From positions 355,333 to 419,332 of the forward strand of contig CAVTMP010000008.1 of assembly GCA_963735885.1 (NCBI GenBank): 64,000 nucleotides of DNA, in the 5' to 3' direction. Below are positions 8,054 through 16,329 of the stretch, piece by piece. The DNA is from JBBSBL01 sp963735885. GTDB lineage: Bacteria; Actinomycetota; Thermoleophilia; Solirubrobacterales; Solirubrobacteraceae. The notes under the pieces are model-generated. The model had not been told where the DNA came from. It ran no database searches and saw only the letters and a program-made list of their open reading frames with translations. Made by a program: the position numbers and the translations under genes. Positions within the stretch are counted from its first letter, which is position 1; every line of letters begins with the position of its first letter.

Positions 8054-9127
8054 ATGGCGGAGCGGGCCGCGGCGTTCGCCCCCGGGCGGGTCAACCTCAT
8101 CGGGGAGCACACGGACTACAACGGCGGGCTCTGCCTGCCGTTCGCCGTGGCGCAGGGGATCACGGTGCGGGCCGAGCGCGGCGAAGGCGGCGTCGTGGTG
8201 GTGCGCTCGCGCCTGACCGGCGAGGAGGATCGCTTCTCGCCGGCCCTGGCGCCCCGCACCGGTGCCGCCGGCCCGCCAGCCGACGGCCCCGGTGCCGCCG
8301 GGTGGCGGGCCCACGTCCGCGGCACCGTGGCGGAGCTCGGAGGCCTGGGCGTGGCCGTTCCGCCCGCGCGGGTGACGATCGACGGCGACCTTCCGGCCGG
8401 CGCCGGGCTCGCGTCCTCGGCCGCGCTGAAGGTCGCCCTGGCGCTCGCGCTCACCGCCCTGGCCGACGCGCCCGCGCCCGCGCCGGTGGCCCTCGCCGAG
8501 CTCTGCCGCTCCGTCGAGCACCACTGGGTCGGGGCGCCGACCGGGCTGCTCGACCCGCTCGCCTCCCAGCTCGGCCGTCCGGGATCGCTGATCCGCCTCG
8601 ACTGCCGGGTGCTGCGCTGGAGCGCGGTCCCGTGGCGCCTGGATGGATGGACCCTGGCGCTGGCCGACTCCGGCGAGCGGCGGGCGCTCGCCGACTCCGG
8701 CTACGCGAGGCGGCGCGAGGAGTGCCGCCGCGCGGCCGGCGCGCTCGGCGTCGCGACGCTGCGCGACGCCACGCTCGCCGACGCCGACCGGCTGCCCGAG
8801 CCCCTCGACCGCCGGGTGCGCCACGTCGTGCGCGAGGACGTCCGGGTCGACGACATGGTGCTCACGCTCCGCGCCGGCGACGGCGCCCGCGCGGGCGCGC
8901 TGCTCGACGCCGGGCACGCGTCGCTCCGCGACGACTTCGAGGTCTCCACGCCGGCCGTCGAGACCACCGTCGCCCGCCTGCGCGCCGCCGGAGCGGCGGG
9001 CGCCCGGCTGACCGGCGGCGGCTTCGGGGGCGCCGTGGTCGGGCTCTTCCCGCCCGGCGTCCCGCCGCCGGCCGATGCCGTCGCCGTGACCCCCTCGCGC
9101 GGCGCCACGCGGCTCGACGGAGGTTGA
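8054..9127 (+). CDS. galK: Galactokinase
   Basis: A 357-aa GHMP kinase that would phosphorylate galactose at C1. The galactokinase signature GRVNLIGEHTDYNGG lies at residues 11-25 and contains the catalytic Arg and sugar-binding Glu-His-Thr-Asp. The ATP loop is LPAGAGLASSAAL, and the C-terminal GHMP motif is RLTGGGFGGAVVGL. The active-site Asp segment reads GAPTGLLDPLASQLG where most galactokinases have GIMDQF; the Asp is kept but its surroundings are divergent, so another monosaccharide (for example arabinose or galactosamine) is possible. No other Leloir gene is adjacent. It starts 27 bp after the MMPL gene and may be co-transcribed with it. Confidence 0.85.
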   Translation: MAERAAAFAPGRVNLIGEHTDYNGGLCLPFAVAQGITVRAERGEGGVVVVRSRLTGEEDRFSPALAPRTGAAGPPADGPGAAGWRAHVRGTVAELGGLGVAVPPARVTIDGDLPAGAGLASSAALKVALALALTALADAPAPAPVALAELCRSVEHHWVGAPTGLLDPLASQLGRPGSLIRLDCRVLRWSAVPWRLDGWTLALADSGERRALADSGYARRREECRRAAGALGVATLRDATLADADRLPEPLDRRVRHVVREDVRVDDMVLTLRAGDGARAGALLDAGHASLRDDFEVSTPAVETTVARLRAAGAAGARLTGGGFGGAVVGLFPPGVPPPADAVAVTPSRGATRLDGG

Positions 9128-9173
9128 TCGACGGGCGGGCGGAAGGCGACGGCGAGACGTTGTCGGAAGCGCC

Positions 9174-9233
9174 ATCAGCGCGGGCGAGCGAGGCGCCGAA
9201 GACCCCCGCGCCGACGATCACGACGTCCGCGCG
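9174..9233 (-). pseudogene. Remnant of an FAD/NAD-binding oxidoreductase N terminus
   Basis: On the minus strand bases 9233 to 9177 encode ADVVIVGAGVFGASLARA, a textbook beta-alpha-beta Rossmann motif (GxGxxG) as found at the start of FAD-dependent oxidoreductases. After about 16 codons the similarity stops and the frame runs on as low-complexity Arg/Ser sequence antisense to galK. No other part of such an enzyme is present nearby. I read it as the stub left by a deletion joining galK to the aldehyde dehydrogenase region; chance is possible because the segment is short. Confidence 0.35.
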
Positions 9234-9322
9234 GCGCTACGGTAGCGCCGTGAGCGCCACGGCCACCCGCACCGTCGCGTCGCTCGTCGCCGGGCGGGCC
9301 GTCGACGAGCGCCCCCGGCGGC

Positions 9323-10822
9323 GTGGTCCCCTCGACGAATCCGGCCCGCCTCGACGACGTCGTCTGCGAGGCCCGGATGGGCGACGCCGGCACGTTCGTC
9401 GCCGCCTGCCGCGCCGCGCGCGGCGCGCAGCCCGGCTGGGCGGCGACGCCGGCCCCGGTGCGCGGGCGGGCGATCGGGGAGATCGGCCGGCTCGTCGAGG
9501 CCAACCGCGAGGCGCTCGCGGCGCTCGTCACCCGGGAGATCGGCAAGCCGCGCGCCGAGGCGCTCGGCGAGGTGCAGGAGATCGTCGACACCTGCGACTT
9601 CTTCCTCTCCGAGGGGCGGCGGCTCTACGGGCAGACGGTGCCGAGCGAGATGCCCGACAAGCAGCTCTTCACCTTCCGCGCCCCGGTCGGCGTGGCGGCG
9701 ATCGTCACCGCGGGCAACTTCCCCGTCGCCGTGCCGAGCTGGTACCTGGTGCCGGCGCTCGTCGCCGGGAACGCCGTGGTCTGGAAGCCGGCGGAGTACG
9801 CGCCGGCGCTCGGCGACGCGCTGGGCCGGCTGTTCCTCGCGGGCGGCCTGCCGGCCGGAGTGCTGAACGTCGTCCACGCCGACGGCGGGCAGACCGGCGC
9901 GGGCCTCGAGGCGGCGCTCGACGCGGGCCTCGTCGACAAGGTCGGCTTCACCGGATCGACCGCGGTCGGCCGGCGGATCGGCGCGCTCTGCGGCCGCCAC
10001 CTCCAGTCGCCGTGCCTCGAGCTCGGCGGGAAGAACCCGCTCGTCGTGATGCCGGACGCGGACCTCGACCTCGCGGTGGAGGGCGCGCTGTTCAGCGGCT
10101 TCGGCACCGCGGGCCAGCGCTGCACGTCGCTCGGGACCGCCATCGTCCACGCCGAGCTCCACGACGCGTTCCTCGAGCGCTTCGCGGCGGCGACCGAGGG
10201 CGCCGCGATCGGCGACCCGCGCGAGGACGTGCTCTACGGGCCGATGATCGGAGAGCGCTTCGCCGAGCGCTTCGCGGGTTGGCTCGACCTCGTCCGCCCC
10301 CATCACACGGTCCACGGGTCGAGCGGCACCGGGCGCATCACCGCGGCAAACCCGCGCGCGGGCTTCGTCGGCGGCGATCCGCAGGCGGGGCTCTACGTGC
10401 ATCCGACGATCGTCGCCGGGGTCCGCGTCGACGACGAGCTCGCGAACACCGAGACGTTCGGGCCCTTGGTCGGCGTGGCCCGGTTCGAGGACTTCGACGA
10501 GGCGATCGAGCTCGCGAACGCCCACGGATACGGCCTCTCGGCGGCGATCTACACGTCCGAGCCGCGCGCCGCGTTCGAGTTCCGCCGCCGCGTCGGCGCG
10601 GGGATGGTGAGCGTCAACAACTCGACCTCCGGCGCCGAGGCCCACCTCCCGTTCGGCGGCAACGGGCGCTCGGGGAACGGCAGCCGCCAGTCGGGCATCT
10701 GGGTGCTCGACCAGTTCACCCGCTGGCAGGCGATGAACTGGGACTACGCGGGCCGGCTCCAGAAGGCCCAGATGGACACCGCGGCGCTCGAGCCCGAGCG
10801 GGGGTTCCGGCTGGACGGGTAG
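9323..10822 (+). CDS. NAD(P)-dependent aldehyde dehydrogenase (apparent N-terminal frameshift)
   Basis: Aldehyde-to-acid oxidation. From GTG 9323 the product is 499 aa with VTAGNFPVAVPSWYLVPAL, the cofactor motif GFTGSTAVGRR, the catalytic Glu in LELGGKNPLV and the catalytic Cys in GTAGQRCTSLG, then ETFGPLVGV. The usual first strand of the family is missing from this start, but it is encoded just upstream in another frame from GTG 9250 (VASLVAGRAVDERP). Adding one C to the C run at 9312-9316 joins the two into a normal N terminus ending in PSTNPARLDDVV. The true gene is therefore probably 9250-10822, with a one-base deletion in the DNA or an error in the sequence. Substrate is not recognisable. 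Confidence 0.88.
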   Translation: MVPSTNPARLDDVVCEARMGDAGTFVAACRAARGAQPGWAATPAPVRGRAIGEIGRLVEANREALAALVTREIGKPRAEALGEVQEIVDTCDFFLSEGRRLYGQTVPSEMPDKQLFTFRAPVGVAAIVTAGNFPVAVPSWYLVPALVAGNAVVWKPAEYAPALGDALGRLFLAGGLPAGVLNVVHADGGQTGAGLEAALDAGLVDKVGFTGSTAVGRRIGALCGRHLQSPCLELGGKNPLVVMPDADLDLAVEGALFSGFGTAGQRCTSLGTAIVHAELHDAFLERFAAATEGAAIGDPREDVLYGPMIGERFAERFAGWLDLVRPHHTVHGSSGTGRITAANPRAGFVGGDPQAGLYVHPTIVAGVRVDDELANTETFGPLVGVARFEDFDEAIELANAHGYGLSAAIYTSEPRAAFEFRRRVGAGMVSVNNSTSGAEAHLPFGGNGRSGNGSRQSGIWVLDQFTRWQAMNWDYAGRLQKAQMDTAALEPERGFRLDG

Positions 10823-10866
10823 GGGCCTCCCCGGCGGACCGTGCGACCGCCGAGACCCCGCCGCCC

Positions 10867-12579
10867 CTACCCCCGCCCCAGCCGGTACCACCGCGGCGAG
10901 GTCGTCGGCGGCGGGGTGAGCGCGGCGCGGGCGACGAGCACCGTCGGCTCGGGGTCGGCGACCTGGCCGGCGAGCGCCGCGGCGAACGCCCCGCCCAGCC
11001 CGTCGACCGTCTCGGCCCGCACGCCGAAGCTCCCGGCGAGCGCTTCGAAGTCCGGCGCCACGAGATCCATCCCCGCCGGGTCCGCGCCCCGGCGGGCCTG
11101 GTCGTAGCGCAGCATCCCGTACCCGCCGTCGTCCACGACGACCGCGGTCAGCGGCAGGCGCTCCTGCGCGGCGGTCGCCAGCTCCCCGCAGGCGAAGAGG
11201 AACCCGCCGTCGCCCGAGACGGAGACCACCGGCCCGGAACCGCTCCCGGCCGCGGCCGCGCACGCCGCCCCGAGCGCCGCGGGGAAGGCGAACCCGAGGG
11301 TGCCCCAGCCCATCGGGTAGAGCATCCGCCGCGGCGCGGCCGGCCGGCGGAAGCCGGCGAGCCAGTAGCCCGGGATGCACATGTCGGCGAGCACCACGGC
11401 GTCGTCGGGAACCGCGGCGGCGAACGCGTCGAGGAACGCCACCTCGGCCGACTGCTCGCCGGCCAGGCGCGCGCGCGCCGCGACGCGCGCGCCCGCGAGG
11501 CGGGCGCCCACCCGGGCGACCCGCTCCGCGTGGGCCTCCGCATCCGCCGGCGGCCCGAGGCGGGCGACGAGATCGGCGCAGCCGACCCGCGCGTCGGCCC
11601 GCAGCACGACGTCGGGGGGCCAGGCCTTCGCCGCGTCCTCGGCGTCGACGTTCACCGCGACGAGGCGCTCCGGGCGCGGCATGGCCCAGTTCTGGGTGCT
11701 CGTGCCGTCGAGGTCGGAGCCGACGGCGAGCACGAGATCCGCCTCGTCCCACAGCGCGCCGCACTCCGGCACGTGCGGCGGGAGCCCGGCGTCGAGCGGG
11801 TGTCCGGGCGCCAGCAGCCCGCGGCCGAGGAACGTGGTCACGACCGGGGCCGCGAGCCGCTCGGCGAGCGCGGCGAGCGCCGCTCCCGCATCCGCGGCCA
11901 CCGCGCCGCCGCCGGCCCAGACGAGCGGGCGGCGGGCCGCCGCGAGCAACTCGCCCGCCAGGCCGGCCGCGACCTCGTCTCCCACCGCCCCCGGCGCCGG
12001 CCGGGCGGGCCCGCCCGCGGGCGGGCCCGCCCGGGGCCCGCCCGCGGGCGGCGAGTCGCCGTCCAGGAGGTCGGTCGGCACCTGGAGGTAGACCGGGCGC
12101 CGAGGCGCCGAGAGCGCCAGCGCGGCCGCCCGAGCCGCGGCGGGGCCGACGTCGCCCGCCCGCCCCGCGGCCAGCGCCGCCTTCACCACCGGGCCGAACA
12201 TCCCGGGCTGGTCGACGCACTCGTGCAGCACCCCGCGATGCACGCCGGGCCGACGCAGCGCGGCCGGGATGTCGGTGGCGATCACGAGGACCGGCGAGCC
12301 TGCGGCCCAGGCCTCACCGGTCGCGCCGAGCGTGTTCGCCGCTCCGGGCCCGGTGGTGACGAGCGCGACGCCGAGCCGGCCGGTCGCGCGCGCGTACCCG
12401 TCGGCGGCGTAGACCGCGGCCTGCTCGTGGCGCACGCCGACGAGCCGGATCGGCGAGGAGACCAGGGCGTTCCAGGCCGCGAGGTTGTGGACGCCCGGCA
12501 GGCCGAACACGACCTCGACGCCCGCGGCGGCGAGCGCTTCGACGAGCCGCTCCGCGCCCGTCGCGGCGCGGTCGCTCAC
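10867..12579 (-). CDS. Thiamine-diphosphate-dependent enzyme, acetolactate-synthase-like
   Basis: A 570-aa protein starting at GTG 12579, with the three-domain layout of the ALS/benzoylformate decarboxylase/oxalyl-CoA decarboxylase family. The N-terminal Pyr domain has GLPGVHNLA and the activating Glu in RHEQAAVYAADGYARATG. The central domain has LVWAGGGAVAADAG. The C-terminal PP domain has GDGGFLFACGELATAAQ, ending in VVDDGGYGM; the usual NN of this cofactor motif is Asp-Asp here. No regulatory-subunit gene is adjacent, so biosynthetic acetolactate synthase is unlikely, and the substrate is unknown. The linker between the first two domains is a Gly/Pro stretch that contains a 30-bp palindrome. 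Translation is coupled to the upstream J-domain gene by a GTGA overlap. Confidence 0.85.
   Translation of the reverse strand: MSDRAATGAERLVEALAAAGVEVVFGLPGVHNLAAWNALVSSPIRLVGVRHEQAAVYAADGYARATGRLGVALVTTGPGAANTLGATGEAWAAGSPVLVIATDIPAALRRPGVHRGVLHECVDQPGMFGPVVKAALAAGRAGDVGPAAARAAALALSAPRRPVYLQVPTDLLDGDSPPAGGPRAGPPAGGPARPAPGAVGDEVAAGLAGELLAAARRPLVWAGGGAVAADAGAALAALAERLAAPVVTTFLGRGLLAPGHPLDAGLPPHVPECGALWDEADLVLAVGSDLDGTSTQNWAMPRPERLVAVNVDAEDAAKAWPPDVVLRADARVGCADLVARLGPPADAEAHAERVARVGARLAGARVAARARLAGEQSAEVAFLDAFAAAVPDDAVVLADMCIPGYWLAGFRRPAAPRRMLYPMGWGTLGFAFPAALGAACAAAAGSGSGPVVSVSGDGGFLFACGELATAAQERLPLTAVVVDDGGYGMLRYDQARRGADPAGMDLVAPDFEALAGSFGVRAETVDGLGGAFAAALAGQVADPEPTVLVARAALTPPPTTSPRWYRLGRG
12003..12032. 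repeat. 30-bp perfect GC palindrome inside the ThDP-enzyme gene
   Basis: Bases 12003-12017 are followed without spacer by their exact reverse complement, and the palindrome contains only G and C. A second, shorter inverted copy follows up to about 12050. It encodes an in-frame Pro/Ala/Gly linker between the pyrimidine-binding and central domains. It may be a replication-slippage product or a spread REP-like element. Confidence 0.7.
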
Positions 12580-13835
12580 GCCGCGTGCTCGGCCGGCAGC
12601 TCGCGCGGCCGCCGCGCCATCACGGCCGTGCGCAGGTCGCGCACCTCCCGGTCCTCCCCGAGCGCGAGGGCGCGCTCGCACGCCGCCAGGCAGTCCGCCG
12701 TGCGGTCGGTCCGGGCCAGCGCGTGGGCGTAGCGGCTCCAGGCCGCCGGCGCCTCGGGCGCGAGGCGTGTCGCCGCCTCGCACGCCGACACCTCGGCGCC
12801 GAGATCCCCCGCGAGCTGATGGGCCAGCGCGAGGTCGAGCAGCCCCTCGAGGCTCGGGCCGACGAGGCGGGCGCGCTCCAGGGCGGCGAGCGCGCCGGTC
12901 CGGTCGCCCACGCGCAGGCGCAGGCGGCCCAGCCGCTCCCACGCCGCGGCGTCGGCGGGGGCCCGCTCCGCCACCCGCGCGGCGGAGTCGATCGCCTGGC
13001 TGAAGGCGCCCATGTCCTCGTAGATCCGCGACGCGTAGCGGTGCGGCGCCGGCCGGCCGCCCTCCACGCGCGCCCAGTCCCGGGCCGCCCGCGCCGCCGC
13101 CGGCAGGTTGCGCGACTGCCAGAAGGCGACGGTCAGCAGGCGCAGGACCACCGGGTTCCGGGGGTCGGCGTCGCGCGCGTAGACCAGCCGCTGCGCGGCC
13201 AGCGCCGCGTCGCCCTCCGCGAGCGCGTGCTGGGCCGCCGTCATGAAGCGCTCGACCCGCTCGGCCGCGGGGTCCGGGGTGGAGAAGTCGACGAACTGCA
13301 GCGAGCCGGCCGGCACGGTGCGGATGCCGACTCCGAAGACGATCCGCGCCCACTGCTGCACGTCCTCCCCGTCGCCGGAGAAGTAGATCCCGGCGACGCT
13401 GCCCACGCCCCACTCCGGGTAGCTGCGACAGCGGGCGTAGCGGTGCACGACGGAGTGGTCGGGCACGCGGGCGCCGAACGGATCGTGGCGCCGGCGGTCC
13501 TGGGCGGCGGCCGCCGCGCGCTGCTCGGCCTCGTAGGCCCGTCGACCCGCCTCCGCGCGGGCCTCGCGCGCCGCCGCGGCCGACACCTTGACCGCGTTGC
13601 GGCTGACCCGCCCGCCCCGCGACTGCTCGGCCAGCCGCTCGAGCTGGTCCGCCGCGCGGTTGATCGCCTGGAGATGGCGCTCGTGCTCGGCCTGCTTCCC
13701 CGGCGGCGCGATGTCGGGATGCCAGCGCTTCGCCATGCGGCGTCGCGCGAGCTGGACCCCCCGCTTGTCGAACGGCGCCTCGAGCTCGAGGAGGAGCAGG
13801 GCCTGCTCGAGATCGAGGATCGTGGTCGCGGACAT
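12576..13835 (-). CDS. J-domain protein with C-terminal TPR-like repeats
   Basis: A 419-aa protein. Residues 10-70 resemble a DnaJ J domain, with WHPDI at 38-42 supplying the HPD tripeptide needed to stimulate Hsp70. An Ala/Arg-rich coiled linker follows, then a central beta region (around GVGSVAGIYFSGDGEDV). Residues ~215-410 form helical TPR-like repeats (ALAEGDAALAAQRLVYARDA, WERLGRLRLRVGDRTGAL). It therefore looks like an Hsp70 co-chaperone or scaffold. There is no dnaK or grpE nearby. The stop overlaps the start of the ThDP enzyme (GTGA), so the two are translated together; a functional link is inference. It is divergent from ettA, 79 bp away. Confidence 0.75.
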   Translation of the reverse strand: MSATTILDLEQALLLLELEAPFDKRGVQLARRRMAKRWHPDIAPPGKQAEHERHLQAINRAADQLERLAEQSRGGRVSRNAVKVSAAAAREARAEAGRRAYEAEQRAAAAAQDRRRHDPFGARVPDHSVVHRYARCRSYPEWGVGSVAGIYFSGDGEDVQQWARIVFGVGIRTVPAGSLQFVDFSTPDPAAERVERFMTAAQHALAEGDAALAAQRLVYARDADPRNPVVLRLLTVAFWQSRNLPAAARAARDWARVEGGRPAPHRYASRIYEDMGAFSQAIDSAARVAERAPADAAAWERLGRLRLRVGDRTGALAALERARLVGPSLEGLLDLALAHQLAGDLGAEVSACEAATRLAPEAPAAWSRYAHALARTDRTADCLAACERALALGEDREVRDLRTAVMARRPRELPAEHAA

Positions 13836-13914
13836 GAACCCGCAACGGTAGCGAGGCGAGGGAGCCGCGGCGAGGGCCGCGGACGCACCGTCGCGCTCTA
13901 TCCTCAGCCGCGCG

Positions 13915-15570
13915 ATGAGCGCCGCCTACATCTACACGATGCACCACCTCACGAAGGTCTACCCGCCGGATCGCGAGGTGCTCAAGGACGTCACGCTCGC
14001 CTTCCTGCCGGGGGCGAAGATCGGGGTGCTCGGCTACAACGGCGCGGGCAAGTCGACGGTGCTGCGGATCATGGCGGGGGTCGAGACCGATTTCCGGGGC
14101 GACGCGCGGCTGGCCGAGGGCGCGACGGTCGGGCTGCTCGAGCAGGAGCCCGTCCTCGACCCCGCCAGGGACGTCCGCGGCAACGTCGAGGCGGGCGTGG
14201 CCGAGGTGCGCGCGCTGCTCGACCGCTTCAACGCGCTCGCCGCCGACTACTCCGAGGAGAGCGCCGACGAGTTCGCGCGCCTGCAGGAGCGCATCGACGC
14301 GGCCGACGCGTGGAACCTCGAGACCACGCTCGACATCGCCATGGACGCGCTGCGCCTGCCGCCCGGCGACGCCGACGTCACGACGCTCTCGGGCGGGGAG
14401 CGCCGCCGGGTGGCGCTCTGCCGCCTGCTCCTGGGCCAGCCCGACCTGCTGCTGCTCGACGAGCCGACGAACCACCTCGACGCCGAGTCCGTCGCCTGGC
14501 TCGAGCGCCACCTCGCGGAGTACCCGGGGACCGTCGTCGCGGTGACGCACGACCGCTACTTCCTCGACAACGTCGCCGGCTGGATCCTCGAGCTCGACCG
14601 CGGCCGCGGCATCCCCTACGAGGGCAACTACTCCGGCTGGCTCGAGCAGAAGCAGCGGCGCCTCGAGCAGGAGGAGCGCCAGGAGTCGGCGCGCCGGCGC
14701 ACGATCGCCCAGGAGCTCGAGTGGGTCCGCATGAACGCGAGCGCCCGACGGGCCAAGCCGAAGGCCCGCCTGAACCGCTACGAGGCGCTGCTCGCCGAGG
14801 ACCGCAACGTCGACCTCGGCTCCGTCCAGATCCACGTCCCGGCCGGGCCGCGGCTCGGCGACGTCGTCGTGGAGGCCGAGCACGTGCGCAAGGGCTTCGG
14901 CGAGCGCCTGCTGATCGAGGACCTCTCCTTCTCGCTCCCGCGCGGCGGCATCGTCGGGGTCATCGGCCCCAACGGCGCCGGCAAGACGACGCTCTTCCGG
15001 ATGATCACCGGCGAGGAGCAGCCGGACGAGGGCGCGCTGCGCCTCGGCGACACCGTCGAGCTCGCCTACGTGGACCAGAACCGCGACGCCCTGGACCCCG
15101 AGAAGACCGTCTGGGAGGAGATCTCCGGGGGCGAGGACCAGATCCTCGTCGGCGACCGCAAGGTCGCCTCGCGGGCCTACGTCGGCGGCTTCAACTTCAA
15201 GGGATCCGATCAGCAGGCGAAGGTCGGGAACCTCTCGGGCGGCGAGCGCAACCGCGTGCACCTGGCCAAGCTGCTGCGCCGCGGCGGCAACCTGCTCCTG
15301 CTCGACGAGCCGACGAACGACCTCGACGTCGACACGCTGCGCGCGCTCGAGGAGGCGCTGCTCGCCTTCGCCGGGTGCGCGGTGGTGATCTCCCACGACC
15401 GCTGGTTCCTCGACCGGATCGCGACCCACGTGCTGGCCTTCGAGGGCGACTCGCAGGTGACGTGGTTCGAGGGGAACTTCGAGGCCTACGAGGCCTGGCG
15501 ACACGAGCGGCTCGGCGAGGAGGCCGACCGCCCCCACCGCATCACGTACAAGCGGCTCGTTCGGGGCTGA
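13915..15570 (+). CDS. ettA: Energy-dependent translational throttle protein EttA (ABC-F)
   Basis: A 551-aa cytoplasmic protein with two ABC ATPase domains and no membrane segments. Domain 1 has GYNGAGKST, LSGGERRRVALCRLL and LLLDEPTNHLD. The inter-domain P-site tRNA-interaction linker (EWVRMNASARRAKPKARLNR) is typical of EttA, and domain 2 has GPNGAGKTTLFRM, LSGGERNRVHLAKLL and LLLDEPTNDLD. Length and the motif MHHLTKVYPP at the start match EttA rather than the Uup or Vga branches. EttA binds the ribosomal E site and gates the first elongation steps according to ATP/ADP ratio. Confidence 0.95.
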   Translation: MSAAYIYTMHHLTKVYPPDREVLKDVTLAFLPGAKIGVLGYNGAGKSTVLRIMAGVETDFRGDARLAEGATVGLLEQEPVLDPARDVRGNVEAGVAEVRALLDRFNALAADYSEESADEFARLQERIDAADAWNLETTLDIAMDALRLPPGDADVTTLSGGERRRVALCRLLLGQPDLLLLDEPTNHLDAESVAWLERHLAEYPGTVVAVTHDRYFLDNVAGWILELDRGRGIPYEGNYSGWLEQKQRRLEQEERQESARRRTIAQELEWVRMNASARRAKPKARLNRYEALLAEDRNVDLGSVQIHVPAGPRLGDVVVEAEHVRKGFGERLLIEDLSFSLPRGGIVGVIGPNGAGKTTLFRMITGEEQPDEGALRLGDTVELAYVDQNRDALDPEKTVWEEISGGEDQILVGDRKVASRAYVGGFNFKGSDQQAKVGNLSGGERNRVHLAKLLRRGGNLLLLDEPTNDLDVDTLRALEEALLAFAGCAVVISHDRWFLDRIATHVLAFEGDSQVTWFEGNFEAYEAWRHERLGEEADRPHRITYKRLVRG

Positions 15571-15621
15571 GCGGCCTCACGACCCGGTTCCCGGCGCCGG
15601 GGAAGGGGTGGCGCACACCGC

Positions 15622-16329
15622 TCACGCCCGTGCGGCGATGAGCGGCGCGAGCCCGCCCGCGCCGGCGGCGACCCCGTCGGCGCCGCCCAGGTCCTCCGTC
15701 GCGTAGGGACCCGTGGCGACGGCGAGCACGCCGACCCCGTCGGCACGGGCGCACGCGATGTCGCGCGGCGTGTCCCCGACGATCAGCGTGCGCTCGCGGG
15801 GCCACGGGGCCGCGGCCCCGCCCGCGCGGGCCCGCGCGAGGGCCGGGAGCTCCGAGCGGTCCTCGGCGTCCGAGCCGAACCCGCCGACGCCGGGCGCGAA
15901 GAAGCCGCCGATCCCCGCCCGCTCGAGCTTGATGCGGGCGATCGGCTCGAAGTTGCCGGTGACGAGGCCGAGGCGCACGTCCTCGCGACGGCGCAGGTCG
16001 GCGAGCAGCTCGAAGACGTCGGGCAGCACCGCCGCCGAGAGGTCGTCCTCCACGATCCGCGCGTAGGTCGCGCAGGCGATCTCCCGCACGTCGTCCATCC
16101 GCTCGTCGATCCGCTCGGCGGCGACCCCGTGGGCCAGCGCGAGGCGGCGCACGATCTCGAGGTCCGTGCGCCCGGCGGGCTCGGCGCGGCCCACGTCGGC
16201 GCCGCGCACCCCGTGGACCTCGCCCAGCGCCCCCTCGATGGCCCGCCGGTGGGCCGCCCCCGCCCGGCGCAGCAGCGTGCCGTCGATGTCGAAGAGCAGG
16301 AGCAGCGGCGGCCGGGGGCCGGCGCTCAC
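15622..16329 (-). CDS. HAD family hydrolase (phosphoglycolate-phosphatase-like)
   Basis: A 235-aa protein starting at GTG 16329. HAD motif I is LLLLFDIDGTLLRR with the nucleophilic Asp, motif II is LVTGNFEPIARIKLERAG, and motifs III/IV are LIVGDTPRDIACARADG. An alpha-helical cap follows motif I. This set suits phosphatases of the Gph/PGP group acting on small phosphorylated metabolites; the exact substrate is undetermined. Its start overlaps the stop of the upstream M42 peptidase gene by four bases (GTGA), so the two form an operon. Confidence 0.88.
   Translation of the reverse strand: MSAGPRPPLLLLFDIDGTLLRRAGAAHRRAIEGALGEVHGVRGADVGRAEPAGRTDLEIVRRLALAHGVAAERIDERMDDVREIACATYARIVEDDLSAAVLPDVFELLADLRRREDVRLGLVTGNFEPIARIKLERAGIGGFFAPGVGGFGSDAEDRSELPALARARAGGAAAPWPRERTLIVGDTPRDIACARADGVGVLAVATGPYATEDLGGADGVAAGAGGLAPLIAARA

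Noticed and set aside
5429..9175. A 1248-aa minus-strand open frame
   Set aside because: Antisense to the TetR, MMPL and galK genes; composition is Arg/Asp/Glu-rich low complexity with no motif.
6820..12732. A 1970-aa plus-strand open frame
   Set aside because: It is the shadow of MMPL, galK, aldehyde dehydrogenase and the ThDP enzyme in another frame. It is Arg/Pro/Ala-rich with no domain; high GC leaves few stop codons.
12580..15537. N-terminal extension that would make a 1556-aa ThDP protein
   Set aside because: The extension is antisense to ettA and the J-domain gene. The real start is the GTG at 12579 in the GTGA overlap.
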